Positions 24,841 to 37,642 of a stretch of 64,000 nucleotides of DNA are shown in pieces. The notes beneath the pieces are model-generated. The model did no database searches. It was not told the DNA's origin and was given only the letters and a program-made list of their open reading frames with translations. This DNA comes from Stramonita haemastoma (lineage: Eukaryota; Mollusca; Gastropoda; Neogastropoda; Muricidae): positions 3,083,568-3,147,567 of the forward strand of contig CM060319.1 of assembly GCA_030674155.1 (NCBI GenBank), written 5' to 3'. Position 1 is the stretch's first letter. Every line of letters starts with the position of its first letter. The position numbers were made by a program, and so were the translations under genes.

Positions 24841-24917
24841 TTTGAGAAAATTGGATATTTAGGAGAAAGGAGTAGGATATCTAGTCAGGTATATATGGGA
24901 AAGAGGTTGTGTGCCTG

Positions 24918-25465
24918 TGTGTATCATCTGTTTCTGAAGGACTTTCAGGGGAGTTGGAGTCAGCACTGATGTTAACTCCAGGGAAGAAATATCCTGGAAC
25001 AGGTGTCTTGATGGTGGCTCAAATGTGGGATCGAAGCCAGGTCATAGATTGTGAGCAGTGGGTGCTATAGCTGAGTGGTTAAGACTGGTCGACTTAATCC
25101 AGTGGGTCCATGAAGTCATGGGTTCAAAACTCAGAGGGATCTGGTGAATTAAGGATGGAAATTTTTTTAATCGCCCAAGTCAACTTCAAGTACAGAATTT
25201 TCAATCTCCCAGGTCATCTTAAAGTATAGATCTGCCAGTGCCTGAATTCCCTTCATGTATATGCACATAAAGAAGATCAAATATGCACAATAAAGAGTTC
25301 ATAATTCACAGCATTCTGTGGGTTACGTAAACACATACATACCCAGCATACATCCCCAAAGTCAAAATGCAGCTGTCTACATGGTGGGCAAAAAAGTCAC
25401 ATGTGCAAAATCTTGCCATTTGTGAACCTTGGAGCTCTGGTGGAGGAATGAAAAAAACCAAACCC
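24918..25465. mobile_element. Two spacer SINEs, unit 4 (reverse then forward)
   Basis: A truncated reverse SINE (24918-25057) abuts the forward gastropod-type SINE whose head is GCTATAGCTGAGTGGTTAAG and B box GGGTTCAAAACTC. Same order as in the units at 5.4, 15.0 and 33.5 kb. Confidence 0.7.
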
Positions 25466-25872
25466 CAAAAAGATTGATCATGAGCACAATGCTCTGAATT
25501 ATAAACAAGATGTGTGTGTAATGGATAGTTTGTGCTGCAAACAAAATTATTCTGCTCTAGTCTTATAATGGATTATGATAAACATGTTGCCAAGACCTAT
25601 TTGAAGCAACTATCTTGGTTCTTTTGTAAAACCAGTACCACATTTGCATTGATAGATGTATATGCTTAGAAACAGAGTGCAACTACTTCAGTTTGTATAG
25701 GCCTTTTTTGTATTCTTTTTTAGCCCTTTCTTTGGTACATCACTTTGACCTTTTTGCTTGTTTGAGGTTTTTTTAATTGCTGTTTATGTAAGTGACATGA
25801 AGTTTGGATGTCAAAAAATGAAAATAGAAGTGGGAAAGAAGAGGAGAATGGAGGACCCACGAAAAGAAAAAA

Positions 25873-26086
25873 ATGGAGAAAGGAAAAGGTGGTTGGAGGC
25901 CCCACAAAAAAAGAAAAGAAAAAAATGGGGAAAAGAAAAGGTGGTTGGAGGCCCCACAAAAAAAAAGAAATGGGGAAAAGAAAAGGTGGTTGGAGGCCCC
26001 ACAAAAAAATGGGGAAAAGAAAAGGTGGTTGGAGGCCCCACAAAAAAAAGAAATGGGGAAAAGAAAAGGTGGTTGGAGGCCCCACA
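25873..26086 (+). repeat. G/A-rich minisatellite, unit 4
   Basis: Five repeats with intact GGTGGTTGGAGGCCCC cores; the shortest complete array. Confidence 0.9.
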
Positions 26087-26329
26087 CATAAAACGAAGAC
26101 ATTAAAAAAAGAAAAAAAATAGAAGAAAAAAATTAAGAAGCTGGAGGCCCCAAAAAACCTGTTTTGGTTGCCATTATACTTTTTGTATTGAGCTTTGAAG
26201 TTCATATTTCCAATCAGTAATATGTACAATTGTCCATTGAACAAAAAACATTAATTTGCATTTCTAGCTAATGATATGTGTGTTGATCTGTTACTGATAG
26301 ATTTTACATCTGCTGGGAAACTTGAGACT

Positions 26330-27028
26330 TTAGTGATGCAAGGACTTCTTCATTGTTGCAAGGACGTCTTTGTCATTGCAGATGCGTCACCTCTAGGACT
26401 TCCAAGTCACTACAAAGATTTCATCTCTTCAAGGACTTCTTCATCACTGCAAGTAATTTTTCATTACTTGAAGAACTTCTTCATCACTTCAAGAACTTCC
26501 TCATCACTTCAAGAACTTCATCTCTGCAAGGAATTCTTCATCACAAATTTTTTGTCTTTGTCATTTTGCAAAGACTTCTTTGTCACTGGTAAGGACCTCT
26601 TCATTGTCGTAAGGACTAGTTCATGCTAAAAGGACTTCTTCATCACCACAAAGATGTCTTCTTCACTCCAAGGACTTCTTCATCACCACAAAGATGTCTT
26701 CTTCACTCCAAGGACTTCTTCATCACCACAAAGATGTCTTCTTCACTCCAAGGACTTCTTCATCACCACAATGATGACTTCTTCACTCCAAGGACTTCTT
26801 CATCACCACAAAGATGACTTCTTCACTCCAAGGACTTCTTCATCACCACAAAGATGTCTTCATCACTGCTAGGAATTCATCATTGCTGGAATGTCTCATT
26901 GCAGGGCTTCTTCATTGTAAAAACTTTTTCATTGCAACAAGAATCTAATCGCTGCAAGGACAACTTGATTGCCAGAGCTTCTTCATTACCAGGACTTTAA
27001 AAGTCAACATTCATTGGTTCCCATCAAG
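26330..27028 (+). repeat. Beta module 4
   Basis: CACTTCAAGAACTTCTTCAT units early, then CACCACAAAGATGTCTTCTT units of a 40-bp period late. It ends CCCATCAAG|GTATGG. Confidence 0.85.
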
Positions 27029-27147
27029 GTATGGTTCTGTCACTTGTGCTCTTCATTCTTTATATCAATGATTTTAATTGTATTGGATTGGATACCACTC
27101 TGTTGATTAAGTGCGCTGATGACACTGCTATTGAAGAAGATTTGTGA
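27013..27147 (+). pseudogene. Best-preserved reverse transcriptase relic (after beta module 4)
   Basis: 45 uninterrupted codons: IGSHQGMVLSLVLFILYIND, then FNCIGLDTTLLIK, then C-A-D-D-T-A-I-E-E, stop. The A-D-D-T-A motif carries the two catalytic aspartates of reverse transcriptases, and Q-G-x-V-L-S plus L-Y-I-N-D are the preceding palm blocks of non-LTR elements. Too short to be active. Confidence 0.75.
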
Positions 27148-27795
27148 AATTGACAGTGTATATTGTGAATAAGTTCAGGAGTTCTCTATGAATAGAAGTT
27201 CTGGGTTTTTTTCCTTCATCGGCTAGAGCTTAAGAGGTTTACCAATGCTTATATTTTTGCATGTGCAATTGGTTTTCCCCCTCACCATTCAGGTAACCGC
27301 TTTCTGACTTCAAAGATGCTGTTGGGGATTGAACCTGCTAATTTTGTTGGAGCAGTCTGGAGAGATCTTGCCCTGTCCTATTTTCACTTGTGGTGGGATC
27401 TTTTGACATGCACGAGTCTGTAAGCTGACAGGTCTGACTGGTTTAGAGTCTCCTTCAAGACTTGACATTCATTTCAGCTGTACCAACAAACTGGGAAAAC
27501 AGGGATAGACTGGGAATCAAAACCAGAACCTCATGGTTCACTTGTTAGGCAGGTGAACATCCCAAACAATCCTGCCACCTTCTTAAATGTTCGGATTAAA
27601 ATTGCGCGATTTTTTACCAGAAAAGTAGACAGTATGAAATTATGATGCATTGATGCTATATTGTGCAATGCTCCTTGATAATTTGATTCTTCCTTTTTGA
27701 TTAAAAAATGATTTCTTTACAGAACTTTGTCTTGTTCATCAGTTACTCCATTTTTTCTTTTGCAATAACTCTGTGTTCTCTTTTGTGTCTGATAG

Positions 27796-28002
27796 AAATT
27801 CATCATCACAAGAACTTCACCATCACCCAGATTTGATCATTGTCAGAACTTCAGTCTTCCTCATCACCTGGACTTCAGTCATCATCACCAGGACTTCAGT
27901 CTTCATCATCACCAGGACTTCAGTCTTCATCATCACCAGGACTTCAGTCTTCATCATCACCAGGACTTTAAATTTAGTTTGCTTTAACTTGCTTCTTGCA
28001 AG
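27796..28002 (+). repeat. Gamma module 4
   Basis: It opens after TGTCTGATAG and ends CTTGCAAG|GTATGG. About six 24-bp units. Confidence 0.85.
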
Positions 28003-28329
28003 GTATGGTTCTGCCGTCTAACTTCTTAATTTTTTTTATACAGTTTAAACAGTACTGGATGTGACAGCACTATGTTGATAACGTTTTTTAAGGTTACTGC
28101 TGTTTGAGATGTGTGACATTGGGTGACTCTTTGTGTATCGAAAGGGAGTTGAAATTTTCACTAGCAATAAAAATGGTAAAATTATGCAACAAGATAGATG
28201 ACAGCATGAAATCATGAAGCACTGATATTACTCTGCATTATATTGTGTTATGTTTTTTTGTTTTGAAATGGCCACATTATCTCCTACAGAGTTGTTTTGA
28301 GATAATGAATTTGTTTGTATTGTTTCCAG

Positions 28330-28520
28330 GTCTTGATCTTTGTCAGAATTTCTTGACTGCAAGGACTTTTTCATTGCTGTATGGACTTCTTCATCACTGC
28401 AAAGACGTCTTCACTGCAAGGACTTCAGCTTCATCACCTCAAGGATACTCATCTTCATCGTTGCAAGGACACCTTCATTGCCAGCACTTCAGAAATCGTC
28501 TTTTGCTGGTTCCCTTCAAG
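28330..28520 (+). repeat. Delta module 4 with reverse transcriptase relic
   Basis: It opens after TTGTTTCCAG and ends CCCTTCAAG|GTATGG. The relic runs on to about 28636. No GATA tract follows. Confidence 0.8.
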
Positions 28521-28901
28521 GTATGGTTCTGTCACTTGTCCTCTTCACTCTTTATTTATAAATACAAGTTCAGTTGTACTGGATACGACACCACACTGTT
28601 GATAAAGTGCCTTGATGACATGACTTTTGGAGGTTAATGAATTTAATGCTGTGCTGTGTTTATTCTCAAACAGTTGAAAGAGTTTTGTATAGATATAGAA
28701 ATGTGCAGAATAAGATTGTAAAAAAAAATGTAGCAAGAATGTTGGTGGTTTATTTCTTTGTCTTGTTTATAAGCTGCTCCGATGTTCTCTTTTGAGATAA
28801 TGATATATACTATGGGGAGGTTTGGAGGGGGGGGGTTACCACATTTCATCATTGCATAAGCTTTTATGACCTATTATATTTTTAAAAATATATACAAACA
28901 G

Positions 28902-29197
28902 CGGATATGGGATAGCTCAGTGGTCAAAGCACTAGCTTTCCCAAAGCTAAGGTTAAGCTGCATGAAGCTTGGTTACCAGGTGGATGGGTGACTGCACGCC
29001 TTGGTTTCAGTACAGTCCCCCAGTTCACCCAGCTGTCAATGGGTACCTGCCCTCTTTAGGGTCAGGAAGGTAAAGTGGCTGGGGGGAGGAGATGGGCGCT
29101 GCCCTCAATTTGCTGGCCCCTAAAGAAAGAGGTCTGTGACCCCTATGACCACATAGGTTATGAGACACCTTTACCTTTTTTTTTTTTTTTTTTTTTT
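28902..29197 (+). mobile_element. Composite tRNA-5S rRNA SINE, copy 2
   Basis: Same insertion point in the unit as copies 1 and 3. Perfect 8-bp target duplication ACAAACAG (28894-28901 and 29198-29205). Poly-T tail. The 5S-like part reads AAGCTAAGGTTAAGCTGC and GGTGGATGGGTGACTG. Confidence 0.85.
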
Positions 29198-29560
29198 ACA
29201 AACAGTTAAGACTGTAGCGGACCTGATAGCACCATGTGAGAAAAGTTGTCTGATGATATTTCTGTGGAAAATTTTTTAGAGTCAAATTATGTGTATTATA
29301 ACGTTGGGAGTGGGGATAAATAAAATAATAAATAAGATAAAATTGTAATAAACATGAGGCAAGATAGAGGGCAGAATGGTCATGATTCATTAGTGTAGCA
29401 GGGTACTACAGTCTGTGATGATTTCTTTCTTGATATTTTCTTTATTCATTTATTTTTAAATAGCTTACTCATCACCTACAGAGAGTTGTCTTTTTTGAGG
29501 TGCTAATATTTTCCTGTTTGTATGATTGCCAGACTCTTCACCAGATTGTCTTGATTGCAG

Positions 29561-29971
29561 GGACTTCTTCATCACCACAAGACTTCTTCATTACCACAAG
29601 GACTTCTTCATTACCACACAGACTTCTTCACAAGACTTCTTCATCACAAGACTTCTTCATCACCACAAGACTTCTTCATTACCACAAGGACTTCTTCATC
29701 ACCACAAGACTTCTTCACCACCACAAGGACTTCATCATCATCACCACAAGGACTTCATCATCATCACCACAAGGACTTCATCATCACCACAAGGACTTCT
29801 TCACATCACCACAAGGACTTCTTCATCATCACCACAAGGACTTCTTCACATCACCACAAGGACTTCTTCACATCACCACAAGGACTTCTTCATCATCACC
29901 ACAAGGACTTCTTCATCCCAACAACATCCTCATCACCAGGACTTTGCCAACTTTTATTTCTTCTCTTCAAG
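29561..29971 (+). repeat. Epsilon module 4
   Basis: It opens after CTTGATTGCAG and ends CTCTTCAAG|GTATGA. Units CACCACAAGGACTTCTTCA with HHHKDF-type translation. The relic follows from 29956. Confidence 0.85.
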
Positions 29972-30080
29972 GTATGATTCTGACACCTTTCCTGTTTGTT
30001 CTTTATACAAAAACTTTAATTGTACTGCATCAGATAGTACCTCCTGATTAAGTACCCTGATGACACTACTCTTGGAAAAG
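29956..30080 (+). pseudogene. Reverse transcriptase relic after epsilon module 4
   Basis: It encodes ISSLQGMILTPFLFVLYTK, then frameshifts; the CCTGATGACACT block encoding P-D-D-T is still present. Confidence 0.6.
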
Positions 30081-30382
30081 TTTTTTTTTAATTTAAAGCT
30101 GTGACTAAAGAAATTGAAGAGATGTAACAAAGAAAATTGTAAAAATGTGTCACAAGAAAGTAAGACTGTATGAAGTCAGGATACATTTGTGTTATACTGT
30201 GCAAGGTTCTATGGTGACTTGTTGCTTCCTATCTTATAGCCTGAGTGGTCGGCAGGACTAAAAACATCAGGATTAGATTGGATTGGATTTTATTATTAAT
30301 TTGGTTTTAATTGCTTTGCTCATAAGCTGCCCCCATTTTTCCTATTGAGATGGTAATGTATTCTTATTTGGTATTTTGACAG

Positions 30383-30586
30383 TATCTCGTCATCCCAAGA
30401 ACTTTCATCATCACCAGGACTTCAACACTGAAACTGCAGTCTTCATTGTCACCCAAACTTCGTCATTACCAAGACTTCATCATCAAAACCACTATCTTTG
30501 TCGTCACTCAAACCTCATCATTTCCAGAACTGCGTCTTCATAATCACCAGGTGCTTAAAAGTCAACCTTTACTCGTTCCATGCAAG
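30383..30586 (+). repeat. Zeta module 4
   Basis: It opens after TATTTTGACAG and ends CCATGCAAG|GTATCC, then runs into four 52-bp repeats (30570-30780). Confidence 0.8.
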
Positions 30587-31352
30587 GTATCCAAATTCAA
30601 ATACAAAACCTCAAAACACTTTACTTGTTCCATGCAAGGTGTCCAATTCAATACAAAACCTCAAAACACTTTACTTGTTCCATGCAAGGTGTCCAAATTC
30701 AAATACAAAACCTCAAAACACTTTACTTGTTCCATGCAAGGTGTCCAAATTCAAATACAAAACCTCAAAACAGAGAAATTCTCTTGGGTTCTGAAAAAAG
30801 GATTGAACATCAAATGATAAGAATAATAAACACCAAACATGTCACCACAGAGCTTACAGCACCATACAAAATCATAATATTTTGTTCTCTGTTCAAACAA
30901 CACATACTTGCCTTTACATGTTTAACATTTGCGTGCTTACATACGTATTCATACACACAGGAATAATAAAATTCTGGATTATTATTTATGAGCAAACAAG
31001 ATTTAAAAAAAAAACACTTTGAAAATCTATAATCAGTTCATTCTAAAAGCACCAGTTTCATATAGTTAAAAACTGCACACAATCATAATAATTGTCAACA
31101 TCATCGTCTCGTCTCTTCTCTTCCCAGATTGAAATTAGCAGCATGGGAAAAAAGAACGGGAGCGTCACAGAAGATGAGGCAGCACACAAAAAAAGTTGGT
31201 GAATAAAATCATGATGCATCAGTTAATGTAGGATGTTGTGTAATGTTCTTGTTTCTTGATGTTTGTTTATTTCTTTCTCTTTTTTTCTAATTTCCTTCTC
31301 ATAGGCTGCTTTCTGTTTTGATATTATAATGTATTTTTATGTTTATCAACAG

Positions 31353-32105
31353 AATCTGATTGTTGCAAGATTATTCATCATCACCTGAACTGCATCACCC
31401 TCGGGACTTACACCATCATCAACACCAGGACTTCATCAACACCAGGACTTCATCAACATCAACACCAGGACTTCATCAGCATCAACACCAAGACTTCATC
31501 AACACCAGGACTTCATCATCAACACCAGGACTTCATCAACACCAGGACTTCATCAACACCAAGACTTCATCAACATCAACACCAGGACTTCATCAACACC
31601 AAGACTTCATCAACACCAAGACTTCATCAACATCAACACCAGGACTTCATCAACACCAAGACTTCATCAACACCAGGACTTCATCAGTACCAATTTCAAT
31701 GCCAAGGCTTCATCAGTGCCAATTTCAATGCCAAGGCTTTATCAGTACCAATTTCAATGCCAAGACTTCATCAGTGCCAAGACTTCATCAGTGCCAAGAC
31801 TTCATCAATGCCAAGACTTCCATCAGTGCCAATTTCAATGCCAAGACTTCATCAATGCCAAGACTTCATCAGTGCCAATTTCAATACCAAGACTTCATCA
31901 GTGCCAAGACCTCATCAGTGCCAAGGCTTCATCAGTGCTAACTAACTTCAATGCCAAGACTTCATCAGTGCTAGGACTTCATCACCAAGACTTCATCAGT
32001 GCTAACTAACTTCAATGCCAAGACTTCATCAGTGCTAGGACTTCATCACCAAGACTTCATCAATGCCAAGACTTTTATCGGGGTACAGACTTTCTTATAA
32101 TTAAG
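31353..32105 (+). repeat. Alpha module 5
   Basis: It opens after TTTATCAACAG and ends ATTAAG|GTGAAT. CATCAACACCAGGACTT units give way to CATCAGTGCCAATTTCAATG units, and near the end to a directly repeated CTAACTAACTTCAATGCC segment. Confidence 0.9.
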
Positions 32106-32249
32106 GTGAATACGTCATCATCACCAGAATATCTCCTCAGGACTTTTCATCATCACTACAATATACCTCATTGCCATGATTTCCAACCTTCATCATCACA
32201 AGGACTTCTTCATCATCAATACTTTGTTTTCACAACTTGTTCATTTTTG

Positions 32250-33380
32250 CCCCCACCCCCACCCCACCCCTCCCCTTCTTCTGAAACAAACATCAAAACA
32301 ATGGGGAGAAAAAAATTAGGTGGAAGGCCTCAATTTTTTTTCCAAAGAAAAAACAGGGACCAGAAAGCCTACCATGCACATGCACATAAAATGTGTTTTA
32401 AAATGTTCTTTTTTTGTTGTTGACATGGTGTATTTTTGTATCAGTTTTATCATTGGTGCACCATTGTCTATTTCTCAGACGCACTAGGTGTTGGCCAAAC
32501 CATGCAAGGGCTGGCCACAAAGACCAGTACAGCAGAGGGATTAGTGTGTGTGTGTGCTTTTTTTTTCTCTTGAGGAAAATGTAATGTGAAATGTAGGAAA
32601 AGCATGTGAATAAGATGTGTGTGTACATAACCATGTACACACACATAATTTTTTAAAAAAGGTCATGTTTGTCAGATCAGCTGAATTTAAGAACCTTCTG
32701 GTTCAGAGATGATCCTGAATAAAAACAGGATTTGATATAGTTTTTACTATCAGCAAGCATGATACTACACACCGTTTACAGATTTGATTGTAGCAGTGTG
32801 TATATGCATGCATAAATGTGGGAGGGAGAGGGAGGGGAACTTTACAGTAATCAAATATGGGTACTACATAATTTTCATTAGGATTTACTCCGATTTAGTG
32901 TTCAGTGTAAGGTAAAGGGTTAACAGGGAGATGGGTTTGGAATGCGCATTCACATTAGTAATTGAGGAAAAGTTGTTTTTAAAAAGTTGCTTTTTTCTTG
33001 ATGGGTTAAAAAAAATCAACTATAGGGCCTTTCTTTTGTGGTGGGGTAAAAAATATAAAAGCCATGGAGCCTTCTTTTGGTGTTGGGGTAAAAGACAATT
33101 TTGTGGGAAGTGTGCTTTGTGATTGAAAGAAAAAAGTATTTTAAAAAAAAATAATAATAAAAAAAACCCATAGTGTCCACATGCCATTGCGTCCAGATGC
33201 ATGCATCCAGACTGACAGGCCCAGGCCCAACTACTAATCTTAACCCTAACCTGATACTAAATGTTTACACTTACCCTGACCCTTACCCTGCATGTGAACA
33301 CACTGACAGATGGATGCAATGGTACCTGGACATAATGGTCACTTTTCTGTCCTGAAACCAATAAAGAGGTTTGGGGAGGG
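32250..33380 (+). repeat. Spacer blocks C and D, unit 5
   Basis: Near-identical to 23701-24840. No gene is recognised. Confidence 0.85.
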
Positions 33381-33469
33381 GTGAAATTTGAGAAAATCGA
33401 ATATTTAGGAGAAAGGAGTAGGATATCTAGTCAGGTATATATGAGAAAGAGGTTGTGTGCCTGTGTGTA

Positions 33470-33940
33470 TTGTCTGTTTCTGAAGGACTTTCAGGGCAGT
33501 TGAGTCAGCACTGATGTTAACTCCAGGGAAGAAATATCCTGGAACAGGTGTCTTGATGGTGGCTCAAATGTGGGATTGAAGCCAGGTCATAGATTGTGAG
33601 CAGTGGGTGCTATAGCTGAGTGGTTAAGATTATTCAACTATCTCACAGGTCAACTTCAAGTACAGAAATTTCAATCTCCCAGGTCATCTTAAAGTATAAA
33701 TCTGCCAGTGCCTTAATTCCCTTCATGTATATGAACATACAGAAGATAAAATATGCACAATAAAGAGTTCATAATTCACAGCATTCTGTGGGTCACTCAA
33801 ACACATACATACCCAGCATACATCCCCAAAGTCAAAATGCAGCTGTCTACATGGTGGGCAAAACGGTCACGTGCGCAAAATCTCACCATTGGTGAACCTT
33901 GGAGCTCTGGTGGAGGAATGAAAAAAACCAAACCCCAAAA
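33470..33940. mobile_element. Two spacer SINEs, unit 5, with internal deletion
   Basis: A truncated reverse SINE is followed by the forward gastropod-type SINE. About 60 bp between the A box and the AGGTCAACTTCAAGTACAG body, including the B box, are missing compared with the unit at 25 kb. Confidence 0.65.
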
Positions 33941-34342
33941 AGATTGATTATGAGCACAATGCTCTGAATTATAAACAGGATGTGTGTGTTATGGATAGTT
34001 TGTGCTGCAAACAAAATTAATTTGCTCTACTGTTATAAAGGATTATGATAAACATGTTGCCAAGACCTATTTGAAGCAACTATCTCGGTCCTTTTGTAAA
34101 ACCAGTACCACATTTGCATTGATGGATGTACATGCTTAGACACAGAGTGCACCTACTTCAATTTGTATAGGCCTTTTTGTATTCTTTTTTATCCCTTTCT
34201 TTGGTACATCACTTTGGCCTTTTGCTTGTTTGGGGTTTTTTAATTGCTGTTTATGTAAGTGACATGAAGTTTGGATGTCAAAAAATGAAAATAGAAGTGG
34301 GAAAGAAGAGGAGAATGGAGGACCCACAAAAAGAAAAAAATA

Positions 34343-35036
34343 GGGAAAAGAAAAGGTGGTTGGAGGCCCTACCCAAAAAAAAAAACAAAGAAAAAAAAAC
34401 AGAAAAAGGGGGAAAAGAAAAGGTGGTTGGAGGCCCCACAAAAAAAGAAAAAAATGGGGAAAAGAAAAGGTGGTTGGAGGCCCCACAAATAAAGAAAAAA
34501 ATGGGGAAAAGAAAAGGTGGTTGGAGGCCCCACAAATAAAGAAAAAAATGGGGAAAAGAAAAGGTGGTTGGAGGCCCCACAAAAAATGGGGAAAAGAAAA
34601 GGTGGTTGGAGGCCCCACAAAAAAGGGGAAAAGAAAAGGTGGTTGGAGGCCCCACAAAAAAAAAAAAAAAAAAAGGGGGGAAAGAAAAGGTGGTTGGAGG
34701 CCCCACAAATAAAGAAAAAAATGGGGAAAAGAAAAGGTGGTTGGAGGCCCCACAAAAAATGGGGAAAAGAAAAGGTGGTTGGAGGCCCCACAAAAAAGGG
34801 GAAAAGAAAAGGTGGTTGGAGGCCCCACAAAAAAAAAAAAAAAAAGGGGGGAAAGAAAAGGTGGTTGGAGGCCCCACAAAAAATGGGGAAAAGAAAAGGT
34901 GGTTGGAGGCCCCACCAAAAAAAAAAAAAAAAGGGGGGGAAAGAAAAGGTGGTTGGAGGCCCCACACAAAAAAAGAAAAGGTGGTTGGAGGCCCCACAAA
35001 AAAATGGGGAAAAGAAAAGGTGGTTGGAGGCCCCAC
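34343..35036 (+). repeat. G/A-rich minisatellite, unit 5 (largest)
   Basis: About sixteen repeats of the GGGGAAAAG...GGTGGTTGGAGGCCCC unit. Sub-blocks are themselves repeated (34500-34660 resembles 34715-34830), showing recent multi-repeat duplication. Confidence 0.9.
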
Positions 35037-35309
35037 ACATAAAACGAAGACATAAAGAAAAGAAAAAAACAGTAGAAAAAAATTAAGAAGCTGGAGGCCC
35101 CCAAAAACCTGTTTTGGTTGCCATTATACTTTTTGTATTGAGCTTTGAAGTTCATATTTCCAATCAGTAATATGTACAATTGTCCATTGAAAAAAGTTAA
35201 TTATCTTAAGATGGTAGTATAATTTCCATTTCTGGCTAATGGTCTGTGTGTTGATCTGTTACTGAAAGATATTACATCTGCTGGGAAACTTGAGACTTTA
35301 GTGATGCAA

Positions 35310-36663
35310 GGACTTCTTCATTGGTGACTTGTTAATTGTTGCAAAGACGTCTTTGTCATTGCAGATGTGTTGTTTCTAGGACTTCTAAGTCACTACAAAG
35401 ATTTCATCACTGCAAGTAATTTTTCATCACTTCAAGAACTTCTTCATCACTTCAAGAACTTCATCACTTCAAGAACTTCTTCATCACTATTCACTGCAAG
35501 ATATTCTTCATCTCTGCAAGGAATTCTTTATCTCTGCAAGGAATTCATCTCTGCAAGGACTTCTTCATCACAAATTTGTCTTTGTCATTTTGCAAAGACT
35601 TCTTTGTCACTGGTAAGGACTTTTTCATTGTCATAAGGACTAGTTCATTGCTAAAAGGAATTCTTCATCACCACAAAGATGACTTCTTCACTCCAAGGAC
35701 TTCTTCATCACCACAAAGATGTCTTCTTCACTCCAAGGACTTCTCCATCACCACAAAGATGTCTTCTTCACTTCAAGGACTTCTTCACCACAAAGATGTC
35801 TTCTTCACTTCAAGGACTTCTTCATCTTCACAAACATGACTTCTTCACTCCAAGGACTTCTTCATCACCACAAAGATGTCTTCATCACTCCAAGGCTTCT
35901 TCATTACCACAAAGATGTCTTCATCACTGCTAGGACTTCTTCATCACCACAAAGATGACTTCTTCACTCCAAGGACTTCTTCATCACCACAAAGATGTCT
36001 TCTTCACTCCAAGGACTTCTTCATCACCACAAAGATGTCTTCATCACTGCTAGGACTTCTTCATCACCACAAAGATGACTTCTTCACTCCAAGGACTTCT
36101 TCATCACCACAAAGATGTCTTCTTCACTCCAAGGACTTCTTCATCACCACAAAGATGTCTTCATCACTGCTAGGACTTCTTCATCACCACAAAGATGACT
36201 TCTTCACTCCAAGGACTTCTTCATCACCACAAAGATGTCTTCTTCACTCCAAGGACTTCTTCATCACCACAAAGATGTTTTCATCACTGCTAGGACTTCT
36301 TCATCACCACAAAGATGACTTCTTCACTCCGAGGACTTCTTCATCACCACAAAGATGTCTTCTTCACTCCAAGGACTTCTTCATCACCACAAAGATGTCT
36401 TCATCACTGCTAGGACTTCTTCATCACCACAAAGATGTCTTCATCACTCCAAGGACTTCTTCATCACCACAAAGATGTCTTCATCACTGCTAGGAATTCA
36501 TCATTGCTGGAATGTCTCATTGCAGGGCTTCTTCATTGTAAAAACTTTTTCATTGCAACAAGAATCTAATCGCTGCAAGGACAACTTGATTGCCAGAGCT
36601 TCTTCATTGCCATAACTTCATTGCCAGGACTTTAAAAGTCAACATTCATTGGTTCCCATCAAG
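35310..36663 (+). repeat. Beta module 5, with an exact 120-bp higher-order repeat
   Basis: From about 35929 to 36430 the junction CACTGCTAGGACTTCTTCAT recurs every 120 bp (35940, 36060, 36180, 36300, 36420), each block being three 40-bp units. It ends CCCATCAAG|GTATGG. Confidence 0.9.
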
Positions 36664-36782
36664 GTATGGTTCTGTCGCTTGTGCTCTTCATTCTTTATAT
36701 CAATGATTTTAATTGTATTGGATGGGATACCACTCTGTTGAGTAAGTGCGCTGATGACACTGCTATTGAAGAAGATTTGTGA
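36648..36782 (+). pseudogene. Reverse transcriptase relic after beta module 5
   Basis: Same 45-codon frame as the relic at 27013 with a few substitutions; L-Y-I-N-D and C-A-D-D-T-A-I-E-E are kept, ending TGA. Confidence 0.75.
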
Positions 36783-37422
36783 AATTGACAGTGTATATTG
36801 TGAATAAGTTCAGGAGTTCTCTATGAATAGAAGTTCTGGGGTTTTTTCCTTCATCGGCTAGAGCTTAAAGAGGTTTACCAATGCTTATATTTTTGCATGT
36901 GCAATTGGTTTTTCCCCTCACCATTCAGGTAACCGCTTTCTGTCTTCAAAGATGCTGTTGGGGATTGAACCTGCTAATTTTGTTGGAGCAGTCTGGAGAG
37001 ATCTTGCTCTGTCCTATTTTCACTTGTGGTGGGATCTTTTGACATGCACGAGTCTGTAAGCTGACAGGTCTGACTGGTTTAGAGTCTCCTTCAAGACTTG
37101 ACATTCATTTCAGCTGTACCAACAAACTGGGAAAACAGGGATAGGCTGGGAATCAAAACCAGAACCTCATGGTTCACTTGTTAGGCAGGTGAACATCCCA
37201 AACAATCATGCCACCTTAAATGTTCGGACTAAAATTGCGCAATTTTTTACCAGAAAAGTAGTATGAAATTATGATGCATTGATGTTATATTGTGCAATGT
37301 TCCTTGATAATTTGATTCTTCCTTTTTGGATTAAAAAATGATTACAGAACTTTGTCTTGTTCATCATTTACTCCAGTTTTTCTTTTGCAATAACTCTGTG
37401 TTCTCTTTTGTGTCTTTGATAG

Positions 37423-37642
37423 AAATTCATCATCACAAGGACTTCACCATCACCCAGATTTGATCATTGTCTGGACTTCAGTCTTCATCATCACCAGAAC
37501 TTAAACATCACCAGCACTTCAGTCTTCCTCATCACCTGGACTTCAGTCTTCATCATCACCAGGACTTCAGTCTTCATCATCACCAGGACTTCAGTCTTCA
37601 TCACCAGGACTTTAAAGTTTGCTTTAACTTGCTTCTTGCAAG
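37423..37642 (+). repeat. Gamma module 5
   Basis: It opens after TGTCTTTGATAG and ends CTTGCAAG|GTATGG; about seven units. Confidence 0.85.

Noticed and set aside
34136..35179. 347-codon minus-strand frame rich in VGPPTTFSFP
   Set aside because: Translation of the G/A minisatellite; other frames on both strands are open as well.
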